DNA of 64,000 nucleotides from Odiellus spinosus (lineage: Eukaryota > Arthropoda > Arachnida > Opiliones > Phalangiidae). The stretch is from the NCBI GenBank assembly GCA_963920705.1, contig OY987231.1, positions 23,696,200 through 23,760,199 on the forward strand, in the 5' to 3' direction. The position numbers and the translations under genes were made by a program. Each line of letters starts with the position of its first letter. The first letter of the stretch is position 1. Shown here in pieces: positions 13,479 to 26,094 of this stretch. The notes beneath the pieces were generated by a model. That model was not told where the DNA came from. It saw only the letters and a program-made list of their open reading frames with translations, and searched no databases.

Positions 13479-13714
13479 TTTAAAGGTAGAATGAAGTGAT
13501 TTCCATTTCTTAGCTGGATTATTAGAGATCCTGAATTCCTTCAAATTAATTGGTCACGGACAAAATTCCCTCGTTAAGGCGAGATTTCCGTTAGACGTCT
13601 AACAACGTTCTATTAGTTGTTGCTAGTTTAATATTTATTTTGTAATCTTTTTATTGGTGGATAAATAGGCCTATTTAAACGATAAAAAATCAAAGGTTGC
13701 ATTCTCCCTTTAAA
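13479..13714. mobile_element. TTTAAAGGGA-family MITE, 236 bp
   Basis: Left end TTTAAAGGTAGAATGAAGTG, right end (inverted) TTTAAAGGGAGAATGCAACC. The right half contains the family signature TTATTGGTGGATAAATAGGC and CTATTTAAACGATAA shared with the 24.3-kb copy. Confidence 0.6.
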
Positions 13715-16700
13715 ACGATAGAAATTTCGCAATCTTTAAACAAATAATTTTGCGTAGAAAACTACTTTTTTTGGTGGAAATTTAATCCTTTTTAAGATTG
13801 GAACTCAATATTGAAGTTAAGAGAAAACTTTCGAGATATATTACCCAGTATTCGTGGCGAGAGATTTAATAGAGTTAAAGGCAGGGAGTAGTTAGATTTT
13901 TAACAATTTTTCGTCTTTTCTCTTTATTCGACTTCATTACGTTTATTTTGCTTAAAAAGTTATTCGAAATTTCAGCGTTAATGAAGTTAGATATGATATT
14001 ATCTACGTAGAAATCAAATAGTTTATTTTAAAGGGACTCTAGATTTAACGGCGCTGCGAATTAAGATTGATTCTATCTTTATAGACTCGGGCCTAGACAG
14101 GATGTTTATGTATTTTTACTCCTTTTTCGTAAAGCCATTCGTTTTTAGTTTTCGTTCTCGTCAATTCTAGCGGAAAATAAATATTCTATGATTTTCTTTT
14201 CCATCCTTGAATTAGCACCAAATGTTACGTTAAGGCTCCCTTTTGTCCTAAATTACAAAGAATGAAAAATAAGCCTGAATAGCTTTATCCGCGTTGTAAT
14301 TTCAAGGTGGAAATAGTTAGGGATCTTAAGAAGCTGCGTCGCTAGGAAAACTTTGAAAAAAAAAAGGGGTTATACCATCATTTTTTCTCTTCTTTATTGT
14401 CGTCTGCTTGTACTTATTTACGTAAAATTACGTCTGCGCTATAGATACCCGACAAATATTGAAATAAACAACAAAATCAACGACTTTATTTAGATTTTCG
14501 AGCCACGCTTCTTTAAAGAGGGTTAAGGATTTTGTAGGATATGATCAAGAAGGAATTAATGACGTCACCAATATTTAATTTTAAGTTATTTCATACAAAT
14601 AAAAACTGTATTCATAATTTAAATGGCAAGAAAAAACGCGTTTAATGATGTATTTTTATTCTGGAGCTTAATTAACATTAAGTTTCGAATGAAAAATAGG
14701 GTTTTACGTATTAGGTACTTTCGCGAAAACGACCGCGCGAAAACGACCATATCACTGGTGCCAGTGTGGACGAGAATCATATGTAGGGTCTATTAAAGTC
14801 ACGTGATCATATAGTGTGATGACGTATTATTGCGGGGAATTTTCGTATTGAAAAATTTAATTTTTTTTTTATCTTTTAAATCTTTTTTTTTAACGATCTT
14901 TTAGAAAATCTTGACAGGCTCGCTTTTAGAAAAGTTTATATTTACGCGAGATTAATTTGTGGGTCATTTTTCGATCAATTACGTTCGCTCTTTTAATTTC
15001 CATCTGACACTCCTCTCGGCGCGTCACTTCGCTTGATCTTTCTTAGTGATATATTAGTTAACATTTACAACGAATTCGAAGTTAAATCCTTTCCATTTCT
15101 TCTAAATCAAATCTCGAGAGATATAAGGTGGGTCCAGCTTTATCCGCGATGATAATTGAAAATGAAACGGACTGAGAGATTTGGCGCTAAATACTTTGGC
15201 AAAGCACTCCGTTCCCAAATTTTTCCACCTTTTTTTTATTTTTTTAAACAGAGACCTATTTTTCTCCTTAGATTTTCGCTGGCAATTTTTTTAAAACTTG
15301 ATTACTATCTAGATAAGAAGCCTGCCGGGATAGATATGAAAATTGGTTTATTTTGGGGTCGAGAAATCTCTTATTTATAATCTCTTTGTAGATAATTTTA
15401 GTTGGAAAATATATATCAATGAAATATGAAGTTAAAACTACACTAATTTCTTATGAAATTTCAGAAGAATTTTCTGAAATATCGTTTAAAATGAATCAAA
15501 ATATAATTCAAATTATTTATATCTTAAAAATTACCACAATTATTATATAAAATAAAAAATAAACCGTAAATTTGAAATGTTTTAAAAATTTTAAAATCAA
15601 AAATTAGAAACATTTGACGTCATAAAGTTTAAAAAATATTTTATGAATTTTTGCCATTTAATTTTATCATTACCTTTTTTAATTTTGAATGTGTGTGAAA
15701 AAACGATTAATATTATCCGTAATACTTCGGCAAAAAATGGTGACACTATCACTTTAATCTAAGGATAAAGGCGCCTTGATAAAACATAGTTTTAATTACC
15801 CTCGCTAAGCCTAATATATAATTAATAGATTTAATTCTAACGCGAAGAATTCGTCTTTCAAAGATTCAACATTAATTATTTCGGGCTCGAAAGTATTCGT
15901 TACCATTTATCAAATCTGTAGAAATTATTAATTTTACGGTTTAACTCCACTTCAGAATTAACATTCTATTAATCAAGGGATTTTTGTTAAAGGGAAGGTG
16001 TCACGCCTAAATATCTCCGGATTAAATTGACCAGTCGAATCGAGTCAACTCAGGGCTGTAAAAATTTCAATAGGTTTTGAATAGAGTGAAAAAAATCCAA
16101 AAAAAAATTAGAATGCCTTCGAAAAAATGGTGTGAACCTTTCTTTAATTGGAAAGATAAGTACTAACTATTAAAATTAATCTTTGATTATATCTTGAATT
16201 AACAAGATTGGCGAAAATCCAATTTTTTTGATAGATTCCTAATTAGAAGAGATACGAGTTAGATTTTCACCCAGGAATGAGGAATTAGGTTAGAACAATA
16301 TAATATTAATTAACTTAAAGGATAACGAGCAGCGAAATCATTTCCTCTCGAAAGATAGAAATAATACAGACATGTTTAGTTTTAGTTACGTTTAAAATTA
16401 ATTTTCTACCCTTAAAACGATGCCACAACCGAAATATCTCGAAATATCAAGAAAAACGTCTCGGGGTTTGAAGAAATTCTATTTCCGCGCGTCATCCTTT
16501 TAAGTTTTTCTTCTTCAAAGTTGTTAAAAACGATTAGCTCTCATTATTGGAGTTGTTCATATATCATTTAATGATCTAATCTCTATCTTTGGGAGGACTG
16601 AGTAATACTGGTAGTTAAGTCTAACTATCATTTATAATCACCCCCTTTCATCCCTCCCGTCTGCAGTGAAAATGTTAAATAACGCCTAGGTTTATAGTCT

Positions 16701-16880
16701 ATTTCATTTTTGATTCGCTTACATTCTCATTACGTTTAAAGTTACGCCGTCACAACCTTTTTCGAAGGAAGGATTATATTAAAAGTAGGCTTGAGTTTCG
16801 AAGATGAGGATTATTTTTTATTTTTACCGCGAATCGTTTTTAAAGTATAAAATTAAAGCTCGTTCGCGCTAAGCCTAATT
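13715..16880. other. Intergenic DNA with a GTACTTTCACG repeat copy
   Basis: No gene recognised. A well-preserved copy of the dispersed repeat lies at about 14660-14840 (TTTCGCGAAAACGACCGCGC, GAGAATCATATGTAGG, CACGTGATCATATAGTG, TGATGACGTATTAT). The 74-codon frame at 15156-15380 is unrecognised. Confidence 0.4.
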
Positions 16881-16886
16881 TTGAAA

Positions 16887-17130
16887 TTATAGAAATTGAA
16901 ATTGAAAAAAGGGCGCGAGCGAAAAGGCGCGAGACAATTATATTTGTTAACACTTTTGACACGATCCCCCTGATTGGTCGAGATATTCAAACACGCGCCT
17001 TCTTGATATAAAACTTTAAAATTGAAAAAAGAGCGCGAGCGAAAAGGCGCGAGACAATTTATTATTTTCGTAAACGCTTTTAACGCGATCCCTGATTGGA
17101 CAAAAAATGAAAACACCCGCGTTTTTGATA
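16887..17130. repeat. Two tandem copies of a 120-bp unit
   Basis: GCGCGAGCGAAAAGGCGCGA recurs exactly 120 bp apart (16911 and 17031 region), with CACGATCCCCCTGATTGG / GCGATCCCTGATTGG following. A 96-codon minus-strand frame (16853-17143) spans both copies and so contains the internally repeated peptide NCLAPFRSR; I regard that frame as a by-product of the duplication. Confidence 0.85.
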
Positions 17131-17839
17131 AAAAAACTTTCAAATATCTGTTTATCTAATGGAATTATACTTCATAAGTTATGAAGAATTATAGGAATTT
17201 TTCCAAAATCCGTGATAGTTTCGCTTTAAGTATAGGGATCAAGATGAAATTTTCCATTTGTACAAGTCGTCTAAAACTCGATTAACTCGAAACTTAATTT
17301 AGACACTCTTGAAAGAAGTCACTAATTATTTTTCGCCCCTTTCGTAGATACTTAGTTGATAATGATATTTAATTTCATTTCGGGCCTGTAGAGTTTCTTC
17401 CGTAGTTACGTAGCGTGTCTAATAGTTTATAGAATGAAAGGAAGGAATAATTAAGGAAGATAAGTCGGGAGTGACGTCGTTAGATTAGCCTTTGTCTCTA
17501 TTACTTCTCTAAACCATTAAGTCCGCTTTCCAAAATGAATCCCCATTTTTAACCTCGAGATAGAATACTTATCTGCGTCTCCCAATCGGGATTTAAAAGT
17601 CATTTGTCAAACTGCGGAGGGACATTTCGACGAGCTCTAGATAGCTTTGCCCTCTTCATTTTTCTCTAACCACCCCCGTATCCCGACCAGGACATCCTCT
17701 CTTTCAACAACTCTTTATTCGTTACAAACTCCCCGATTCTACCTATTTCTCTCTCGGGAACTAATGAAATTGCCGAAAGTATACCCTCAAAGGATTATCT
17801 ATATAAAATCTACCTAAAATACTTACCCATATATTTTAA

Positions 17840-18110
17840 ACTAAAATTATATCCAGACCTAAAGCTTATCCATAAAGTTTACTTCCAATACTTAATCCAC
17901 GAAGTTTACTCCAATAGCTAATCCATGAAGTTTACTCCAATAGCTAATCCGTAAAGTTTACTCCAAAAGCTAATCCGTAAAGTTTACCCCAAAAGCTAAT
18001 CCATAAAGTTTACTCCAAAAGCTAATCCATAAAGTTTACTCCAAAAGCTAATCCATGAAGTTTACTCCAAAAGCTAATCCACGAAGTTTACTCCAAAAAC
18101 TAATCCATAT
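17840..18110. repeat. 26-bp minisatellite (GCTAATCCATAAAGTTTACT...)
   Basis: About nine units of 26 bp (GCTAATCCATAAAGTTTACT followed by CCAAAA) run from about 17880, with diverged units at the left. The 88-codon frame starting at 18055 begins inside it and is unrecognised. Confidence 0.95.
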
Positions 18111-21100
18111 AGGAGTGGGGATGTTATTTGGTTTTGCACTTTATTGTTTTTGCGACTCGGGGGTAATTTCTCGTCTTTCTTCGGTTGAAGAATCACGAAA
18201 TGGCGAACTGTTCTCCCCTAAGCCGGCCCGGGAATATTTCTCTTTTTTGATAATCTCTCGGTTTGATCTGGTTCAGGCTCGCGCATTACTAGATTGCTCG
18301 GGACGCGAAGCTGTTAGTTAGAATGGTGCCGATTGTACCGCTGCCCCCGGGGTTATTAACGAGAACGACTCGAGGCACGAAGTCCCCCATCCCTTTCGCT
18401 CCTCCTTCTTCCACCGAACAATTTATTACCGTATCAGGTTGACGATTGTTTTATTTTTGAAGAAGACTCTAACGACAATGGTATCTTCTCGCCTCGGATG
18501 TATTATTCGTCAAGCGGTAGATCGAAATCGCTATATTTAATCATTCCTTATTCTAAGCCTTGGTTCGAGATTCTAGTACCGGATTACCCATCAAGAAGAT
18601 AGAACGTTTCTTTTTCATGCCCAAATTACTTTTAAGCCGGATACATTATATATAATGAAGATATAATTAATCCGAGCCCACTCTAACAATTTTAATTTTA
18701 AACTCTTCTAAGCCAATTAATGTCGCTTATCTATTATTAAATGGTACCAATAATTCTAAATAAGTGATTTAAGCCGAAAAATAACTCTAATACCCTCTTC
18801 GGACGAGGCGTAATTAGCCCCGTTAAATCTAATTAAACGAGGGTTAATTATGCCACGAATAAGAAGTCTAAGATCTTCCTCCCCCCCCCCACTAGGCGAT
18901 ACGTAATAAAATCCATATGGCCTATTTTAACGTTTACCTAACCGCTTATAGATAACTCGAGTAGTTAACGTAGATTGTAACTTTCAGCCAACTCGAGTTA
19001 CATCTTGATCTTGAAAGTTACATCTCGACCAAAATCCCAAAAAAGAATGGAATTTTTCAGTAACATTCCTTCTAAATAACTTGGGTTTCTCGTTCCTAGG
19101 GAGATGGGAATTTCAAATAGAATATAAGGGCGTAAGTACGTTCTTAGAGCGAGCCTGTCCCCATTTCAAAATTTAATTTAATTAAGGAAATACAAATTGA
19201 AAATGACAAAATTATATTGGTCATTCTTGAAACGCGAATAAATTTAGGATCCATTTCATTATCCCTTTAATTCCTCCTTATGACGTCACTCGTATGAAAT
19301 AGTTTTTACGTTAGTAGTTGGATTACAAATAATGAAAAAAAAAAAAATAAGGAAAATTTAATCTTCATATTCTAGACAAGATTAATTTCGTAAAATAATT
19401 GAGCGGATTAAAAATTTGAATGAACCCCTAAGGCTGTACGATCACAATTTGGTACTCCTTGTATTAATTATTAAATATATTTTAACTAAATTTTAATTTA
19501 AATATTGATACCGTTACAATCTTGGAAAGTACTTTAAATCCCGTTGTAAAAGTGGTTTCGCAATTGAAATTTGTGTCCCATCCTAAGTTTGTTTTCCTTT
19601 GACGAAATCAGTTAGTCGTCGCTCGAGCCAGAATTAAGAAAGAAGAGGTAAGACGAAGGTTTCTTTGTTATTTGGGGTAACAGCTAGATTTAGTGGCCCG
19701 TTGGAGAAATTCTTATATTTTGTTCGTCGGGGTTTGTGCACGTTGTGGCGGCGATGAAGGAACGATTCTGTCTCGAGCCGACTGATGGATTATCCGACTT
19801 TCTTTACCAGGCATTTTTCAATTCTCTCGATCTTCTCTCGTTGCTCGAGTTCCCCTCTCGAAAATCTACCTTTTAAAACGCCTCTTAATAGCTATTTAAT
19901 TTAGTCTTCGCGACGTGCCACCGACAGTCTTTAATATATATATATATATATATATGGCCGCGTTCGAATTTAACTCGAACCGAGCGAAAGATATACTAGC
20001 CGCGTTCGTACTAAGCCTTGAAATCGATATAAAACGTTTAGATTAAATCGCGTGAACGAGAAACCGTCTTTATTCGAATCGATTTGATTCGATTTCTCGA
20101 AACTGCTTCGGGAACCAGTTTCGTAAAAGATAGTGACGCTTAAAATTATTCTTGACGATTCGAACATCGAAAAAACAAAATCAAGGGGTTTAATTTTTAG
20201 CCTTTGAATATCTTCTTGTCTGAACAATACTTAGTTGTTCTCTTTTTAGGAAGAGTTAATTAAATTAGCCTTACTACGTGTCACTTAATAACCAATCGGA
20301 ATGTCTTATTCTTAAACCCTGAGGAATTAGATGTCTAGGCGCGAGAAACACAATAGGAGTCCGTTCCGCAAATCATCTAAATAGGCGCCCCATACCTATT
20401 TGAGCTCGCTTTCTTGAGAATCTTTTGTATTAATTTTATTCAATCGGAGATTGCAAAATGGTACAAGGCTAAAGCGGATTGATATATAATGTTAAATCAA
20501 ATGAGAATATAAATGTAATGACTATTACTGTCACGTAAAGGGAGGATGAAGAAGAAAATCAATTTATTATATGTTTCTTAAAATAAGGCTTGTTTTAAAT
20601 AAAAGATTGGACTTTCGGTCTTTGGCACTTTCACGAAAAAGACAGAGCGAAATCTTTATTCGTATCACGTGCCATAATTCGCGAGGAAGTTAACCTCTAT
20701 AATAATAATTAGAAAATTGTCTTAATTTCGCTCTCTTTTACCGTCCCTTTGAAAACGGGAAATCAGGAATTGTAAAATAACTTATCGCTAGTTGTAAGCG
20801 AGGTACGCGACACCCTTTTAAAACGATTAGTTCAAATAGAAGAATCTCTTCCAAAAAGAAAAATTGCGATTGTTCTTCTATTTTTAGTATATCGTAATGT
20901 CACTCGAAAGTAATTGATCATTGGCTAACTTAGCCCCCCTCTTTTTGTTGACGAATTACTCCTATTGGCTGCCGGAATATTAATGGTGTTTATTTATAAC
21001 ACCTAGATATCATCCATCTCAATTTGTAAATTAACGAAAAAATTCTCCGAGTTGGAGTTAATTTCAGGCGAAGTTCAAGCTGTTTTACAGTCACGTTAAT

Positions 21101-24100
21101 TCTTAATGTAAACCTAATTATTTTTAATTATTTAATTATTTTTAAGTAGTTTATTTAAATATTTATGACGCGAAACTTTTGGAGGATTTTTATTCAAGAT
21201 TAATTAATTCAAAGTAATTAAATAAATAATTAAATAACTTTAGAATATTAATTATATTTGGCGTAATTTTGTTCCGAAACGTAATTAACAATAATTCGTA
21301 CGAAACATCGCTCGAAAATCAACTGTAGGCTCTATTATAGCCACGCGACCGTATAGTGATGGCGCGGTATCGCGACGCTACGCTTCAAAACGGACTAATG
21401 TGTACAGGGTTTTACGTTCCGCGCGCGCGCCTAAGTTGAAAGTAATTTGTTAATTTTTATTTTCAACGTTATCTCTTGGAGAAAAAACCTAATTATATAA
21501 TTAAGAGTTTTTGAATTTTTTCCTCCTCGTTATCCTCCATCGACTGCCTAATTAAGCTACAATTTTGTTTCATATCTTAGCGTCACGCTCATTAATTAGC
21601 CCGCAGGTAGATCTTTTAAGTCTAGATAAGCGGGTGACGGGGGAGGACGCCGAAACGTTTTTCATTTTATCTTCGGTTATTATCTGAAGAATTTTGAGAA
21701 TTTTCTTTTCCCCTATCTTATCTCCAACCGGTGTGTCATAAAGTTTCTTGAAATGTTATTAGTATTACGAGTGTGTTTTTAAATATAGCTTAGATCTTTT
21801 CGTTTCGAAAAATTTGGTTTTGAGTAGTTAATTTTTAAATTTGCCCCTGGTCGGTGTCTTTTCTCTGAGCTTTGGTGCGCGATGGTTCGAACACTTTTAC
21901 AGGCGCTACTTCCATTTACATTTAGTTTTAACTCGGAGAGAAATGTCCTTAGCAAGGCTATTATAATTCCTATAAAGTCCTATATAATTCTATAATTTCG
22001 CAAAAGGTCCTATATTTTTGGACTTTATCCGTAAATTTCAAAGAGTTTTTTTTTTTTTTTCTATTAAGGGCTTTACGCTTCCCATTTTTATATGGCCGTA
22101 TCTTTTTACCGAAATCTTCTAGACCAAAACTGACTTCACCGTTAGAAAGTAGACATTGAGTTCATTAAATTCGAATAATAAAATCCTGCCTCGACACTTA
22201 AATTATGGTACAATTATCCAACTTGTAAGCCTATGGTTTAAGATGGTACGCGAATTAAATCAAAATACGTTATATTTCGGCAAATTTTATATTTAAACAC
22301 CTTCGGGTCGTGGTTCACGGTCCCGGGAGCTTGATATCTTTCAATATTAAGCGCCGCTAAGCCTAGTTCGGGCCTCCAATCGAAACGGTCTATATTTGAG
22401 TAGGGAGAGGGAAGCGAAAGTGTAGGAGATGATTAATGATGTTTTAGCGAAGACGAAGACCCCATTTTAACCCCATCTGTTCGCCTCGTGGTCTCCGAGG
22501 AGTACCGCCTTGCGACGGGTGGCGAACGGAAACTATATATAGGCCTCTTTCCGACTTATTCCGGTTAATGAAGAGACCTTAGGGGTAAAAGGTAAAAAGG
22601 CGTCGAAACAACCCACTATTCGTACTCCGCGCATTTTAACTGACAAGATTCGCGCGCGCGCGTTTAATGGCGGAGAAAAGGCGGGAGATTTTGTTGGCTG
22701 GCTCGCGCGGGATTTTGATGTTTACCGCTCGAGCTATAGGGACATCTCGCGCCACCGTTTTCCCGCGCTTTTACTTTTTGGCGGGTAACACGTGGCGACT
22801 CGCTCGCGCCCGAGAAGAAACAAACAGTATCTCGGCTTTTATTGACAGAGACGAGTCGGCGAGCTCGAATAAAAGCGGATTATCCAATTTTACCGCCTCT
22901 ATATAGCTTCCTCCTCCTCGTATATAGACTTCTATTTCTCCTTCACCTCCTTAAAGCTTTCAAAATAAACTATCCCGTTTACGAGCCTCTAATGTTTTCA
23001 TTCGAGCCTTTATGGTTTTGTCGAATGTCCCCGATGCCCTCAGCGGCAATAATGCGCCGTAAAATTCAAATGGTTTTAAACATGCCCTAATTTTTAAGAG
23101 TTTTAAATAATTTAAGAAATGATACAATTCCTTTCAAAGTCAAGAAAAATACGCAAAATTTAATTTTAGGTGTGGCGCTGGTTTGTGAGACGTGTTTATC
23201 GCGATAAGACATTAGGTTTTGCGAAGGCAATTCTGTATAAATGTTACTTTGATTTGAAACTGAATTTTCCATCTAATCCTTCGCTCTGGCTCCAAGTTGT
23301 AAATTAGCATCGCGTGATCCCTTTAGCCACGTCGGTAGCTCGAAACGCGGGTCCAAATGGTCGTTGGCGGTCACCAATCTCCGCTTATCAGTTTCCTACT
23401 TTTTCGATTTATACAAAGCTCGATTTTTTATTTCAACTCGATTTGACACTACGATCGAAGCTAAAATAACCCGTTATCCCTTACATTATTTACGTAGAAA
23501 GCTAAGGTAGTCTTACTTAGTGCCTGGTATCAAATCAACTTGGAAAATTGCTATAACTTTGATCCCAAGGTTTACCATTTCACAAAAAAAAAATAAGATT
23601 TCGAATTTTGTTTTGGGGGTGAATTTCAAACGGATTTTACAAGTGTTATATTCATCAGATAGAACCAGAGAATAGGCCGGTGTTTGATGCTCAGGACCAA
23701 ACGCGGGCCTTACGAGCGCTGTTGAAGGCTGATATAAATATGATTGGCCCGAATTTATATTTACTTTCATTCAAACTTTACCAACCTTTAGAAATTAATT
23801 TAAACTTATCTAATAATTGTTTGAAAATTCTCTAAATACAAAAATCGGTTTAATTTTTAGCTCCAATTTAAATTTCCCTTTGTAGTTTTCTTCTTATTGA
23901 ATTATCGTATTGAGATGAACTTCTAACGGTCATTTGTATCGTTACACTTCGAGGCTAAAGGAATTTCAAAAACATTCTCAAAGATAAAAAGGCCTCCACG
24001 AATTTTAAATTTTTTTCAAAGTTGTAAGATAAGAATTTCTTGTGTTTTAGAATATTTTTGGGTGGGTGTATAGGGTACGTTTTCTTGTATTTAGTAGTTT

Positions 24101-24296
24101 ATAGAGTGTTGTTTTAGTTAAAGACTCGATTTTGGTATGGAATCTACGAATGAACTAGCGCGTTTGACATTGCTTGTCAACTATAGTGATTGACAGTAAA
24201 ACATCTCAGTAAGATTCCCAAACACGAGAGTAATGGTGATTTTTCAATGAAGATAATCTCCCCGCTTTAGATTAAGTCTGTAAAATTGTCATAGTA
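18111..24296. other. Intergenic DNA, several repeat fragments, one CpG-rich patch
   Basis: No gene recognised. Contains CTAAGCCTTGG at 18553, an ACGAGGCGTAAT MITE end near 18800, a C tract at about 18883, GTACTTTCACG repeat copies at about 20560-20680 and 21270-21375, and the second copy of the 13-kb dispersed block at 22085-22200. The stretch 22440-22910 is markedly richer in G+C and CpG (including CGCGCGCGCG at 22653) and holds a 79-codon frame starting MAEKRREILLAG. It could be a promoter or first exon, but no donor-linked continuation was found. Confidence 0.4.
19929..19954. repeat. TA dinucleotide microsatellite
   Basis: Thirteen TA units in a row, ending in ATATGGCC; no gene nearby. 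Confidence 0.9.
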
Positions 24297-24614
24297 TTTA
24301 AAGGGAGAATGAAACCTAATTTAAAACTTACCATCAAAATAGGCTTAGCTGGATTCATGGAGATCAGCTGAATTTCTTCCCATTGATGTGTCAGCGACCA
24401 ATAGAATCTCGCCTTAACGACGGGCCTTCGCTTATTGGTCAATAATGCGAAGATATTAAGCTAATCTCCGTGAATCCAGCTAAGCCTATTTTCTGACTAA
24501 GGTTTTAAATTTAATTCTAGTTTAATATTTGTTTGTAAATTTTTTTATTAGTGGATTAGGCCTATTTAAACGATAAGGAATCGTTAGAAGATTAGATTCC
24601 ATTCTCCCTTTAAA
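24297..24614. mobile_element. Complete 318-bp TTTAAAGGGA MITE
   Basis: Inverted ends TTTAAAGGGAGAATGAAACC and (inverted right) TTTAAAGGGAGAATGGAATC. Inside is a second inverted pair, AGGCTTAGCTGGATTCATGG with CGTGAATCCAGCTAAGCCT, around a third, ACCAATAG/CTTATTGGTC, so much of the element can fold into one long hairpin. No open frame. The ends with a TTAA core suggest TTAA or TTTAAA target use, but the superfamily is not certain. Best preserved member of a family with other members at 11.2, 13.5, 28.1, 30.8 and 42.4 kb. Confidence 0.8.
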
Positions 24615-25361
24615 GAATGTGATTGTTTTTAATTAGACTGTAGCCAATCCCTGATTTTCACAAGCCAGAAATTTAAGTTTTCTCGCGTGCTCCTTCGGTA
24701 TTACAGATTTTTTTTTACTTTTTGAATATGTAAAATTTTCAAATTAATAGAAAGAGTTGGGTATACTTTCAATGGGGTGTTTTTATACATATATATTATA
24801 AAAAATGGTAGAAAAAATTAGATTTTTTCTCAATACATTCGTTACTGACGCGGATCAATACGTAATGCAAAAACATATAGGATTAAAAAGTAGTTCAACT
24901 CTTGATTCATAAACCCTACCCTTTTTTTTAATAATATCGTGATGGATTGAAAAATAACAGACTCTTGATCGGTGCTTGGAATTATCCACCCCACGTTTTT
25001 TCGCTTCGTTTGCGATTTATTACAGTCTTAAAAGTATCTTTAAGCGAAGGTTTGAAACGGGCATTTATTAATATAAATTTGATTCTTTCTAACCACGGGA
25101 TTCTGTATATAAAAGGGTTGATTTTTTTCTGCAATTTTTTTAGAGAGCGTAATCCGTAGACTCTATGAAAGATTCCAACTTTATTTGGCTCGCTTTTGGG
25201 AACCACCTTAATATAACTACTTTATCATTGATTTCTCACGAAAAACAAGTTTTAAGTAACAAAATCTTTTAAAAACAATTCGAAATATGGTACGTGGTAG
25301 AAATGATTAATGTTTACTAATAGTTTAACAATTGATGAAAATAATTAACAAATATTTAGGA

Positions 25362-25713
25362 CCACGGGTCAGGGAATACGGGGAAAAGTCAGGGAATTTG
25401 AAAATGAACCAAAAAAGTCAGGGAATTTTAAGATATTTTAAAAAGTCAGGGAATTTAAAGATCTTTCAAGAAGCTAGGAAATTCCGATCATTATCCGCGG
25501 AAAAGATTCTCAGCTGACGGCGTGTCAGTTGTATAGATTAGAACAAAGATACGCCTGCAACAAAGTTTGGCGAACGCGATTATATAAACAATAAAAGGTT
25601 AAAATTTGTGTAGTATTAGCCGAAACGGTCAGGGAAAATTGTTGGAAAAGGTCAGGGAAAAACCTGCAAAATTCAGGGAATTTGAATCTGAAAAAACTGT
25701 GACAACCCTGAAG
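25362..25713. repeat. GTCAGGGAATTT repeat block, possible hAT end at right
   Basis: GTCAGGGAA recurs at least seven times at irregular spacing, both as GTCAGGGAATTT and as GGTCAGGGAAAA. The right edge, GAAAAAACTGTGACAACCCTG, read inverted begins CAGGGTTGTCACA, a hAT-like terminus. No matching left terminus was found, so only a truncated element is suggested. Confidence 0.5.
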
Positions 25714-25913
25714 AATTAGACTCTAGTTTCATATCCACTTGAGACTAAAGTTTTAAAATTAAAATTTCATTAATTAGCGTAATAGGTACGGGGGTATATT
25801 CTTTGTCACGGAATGACATTCGTCACTCGATCGGGGGCTTATAGCGGGTTATCTTTCTCCGGATGAGTGGTTTTTAAGCTGGAACAACAAACTCGGGATC
25901 ACAGTTGTCACTG

Positions 25914-26094
25914 TTTTTTTTTTTTTTTTTTTTTCTTTTCAAATCTGGCTTATTTAGTCGCTGTTCAGTCTTCTTGGGCTGACGCCCTCCCACGCTCCCT
26001 TCTTGCCTGCCAGCCTTTTAGCCATTTTCTTTCTATTCCTCTGACATTTGGGAATTTCTCCATCAACCTCTCTCTCTCTCTCTCTCTCTCTCTC
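25914..26094. repeat. Poly-T tract and (TC)n microsatellite
   Basis: A T run of about 20 bases from 25914 and, 130 bp on, about 15 TC units (26065-26094). Together they give the Phe/Ser/Leu-rich frames on the plus strand here, which are not genes. Confidence 0.9.

Noticed and set aside
16853..17143. 96-codon frame with a repeated peptide
   Set aside because: The peptide repeat follows directly from the 120-bp tandem duplication of the DNA; no domain or exon structure.
18055..18321. 88-codon frame with a hydrophobic segment
   Set aside because: Its start lies in the 26-bp minisatellite and no family, signal peptide logic or exon partner supports it.
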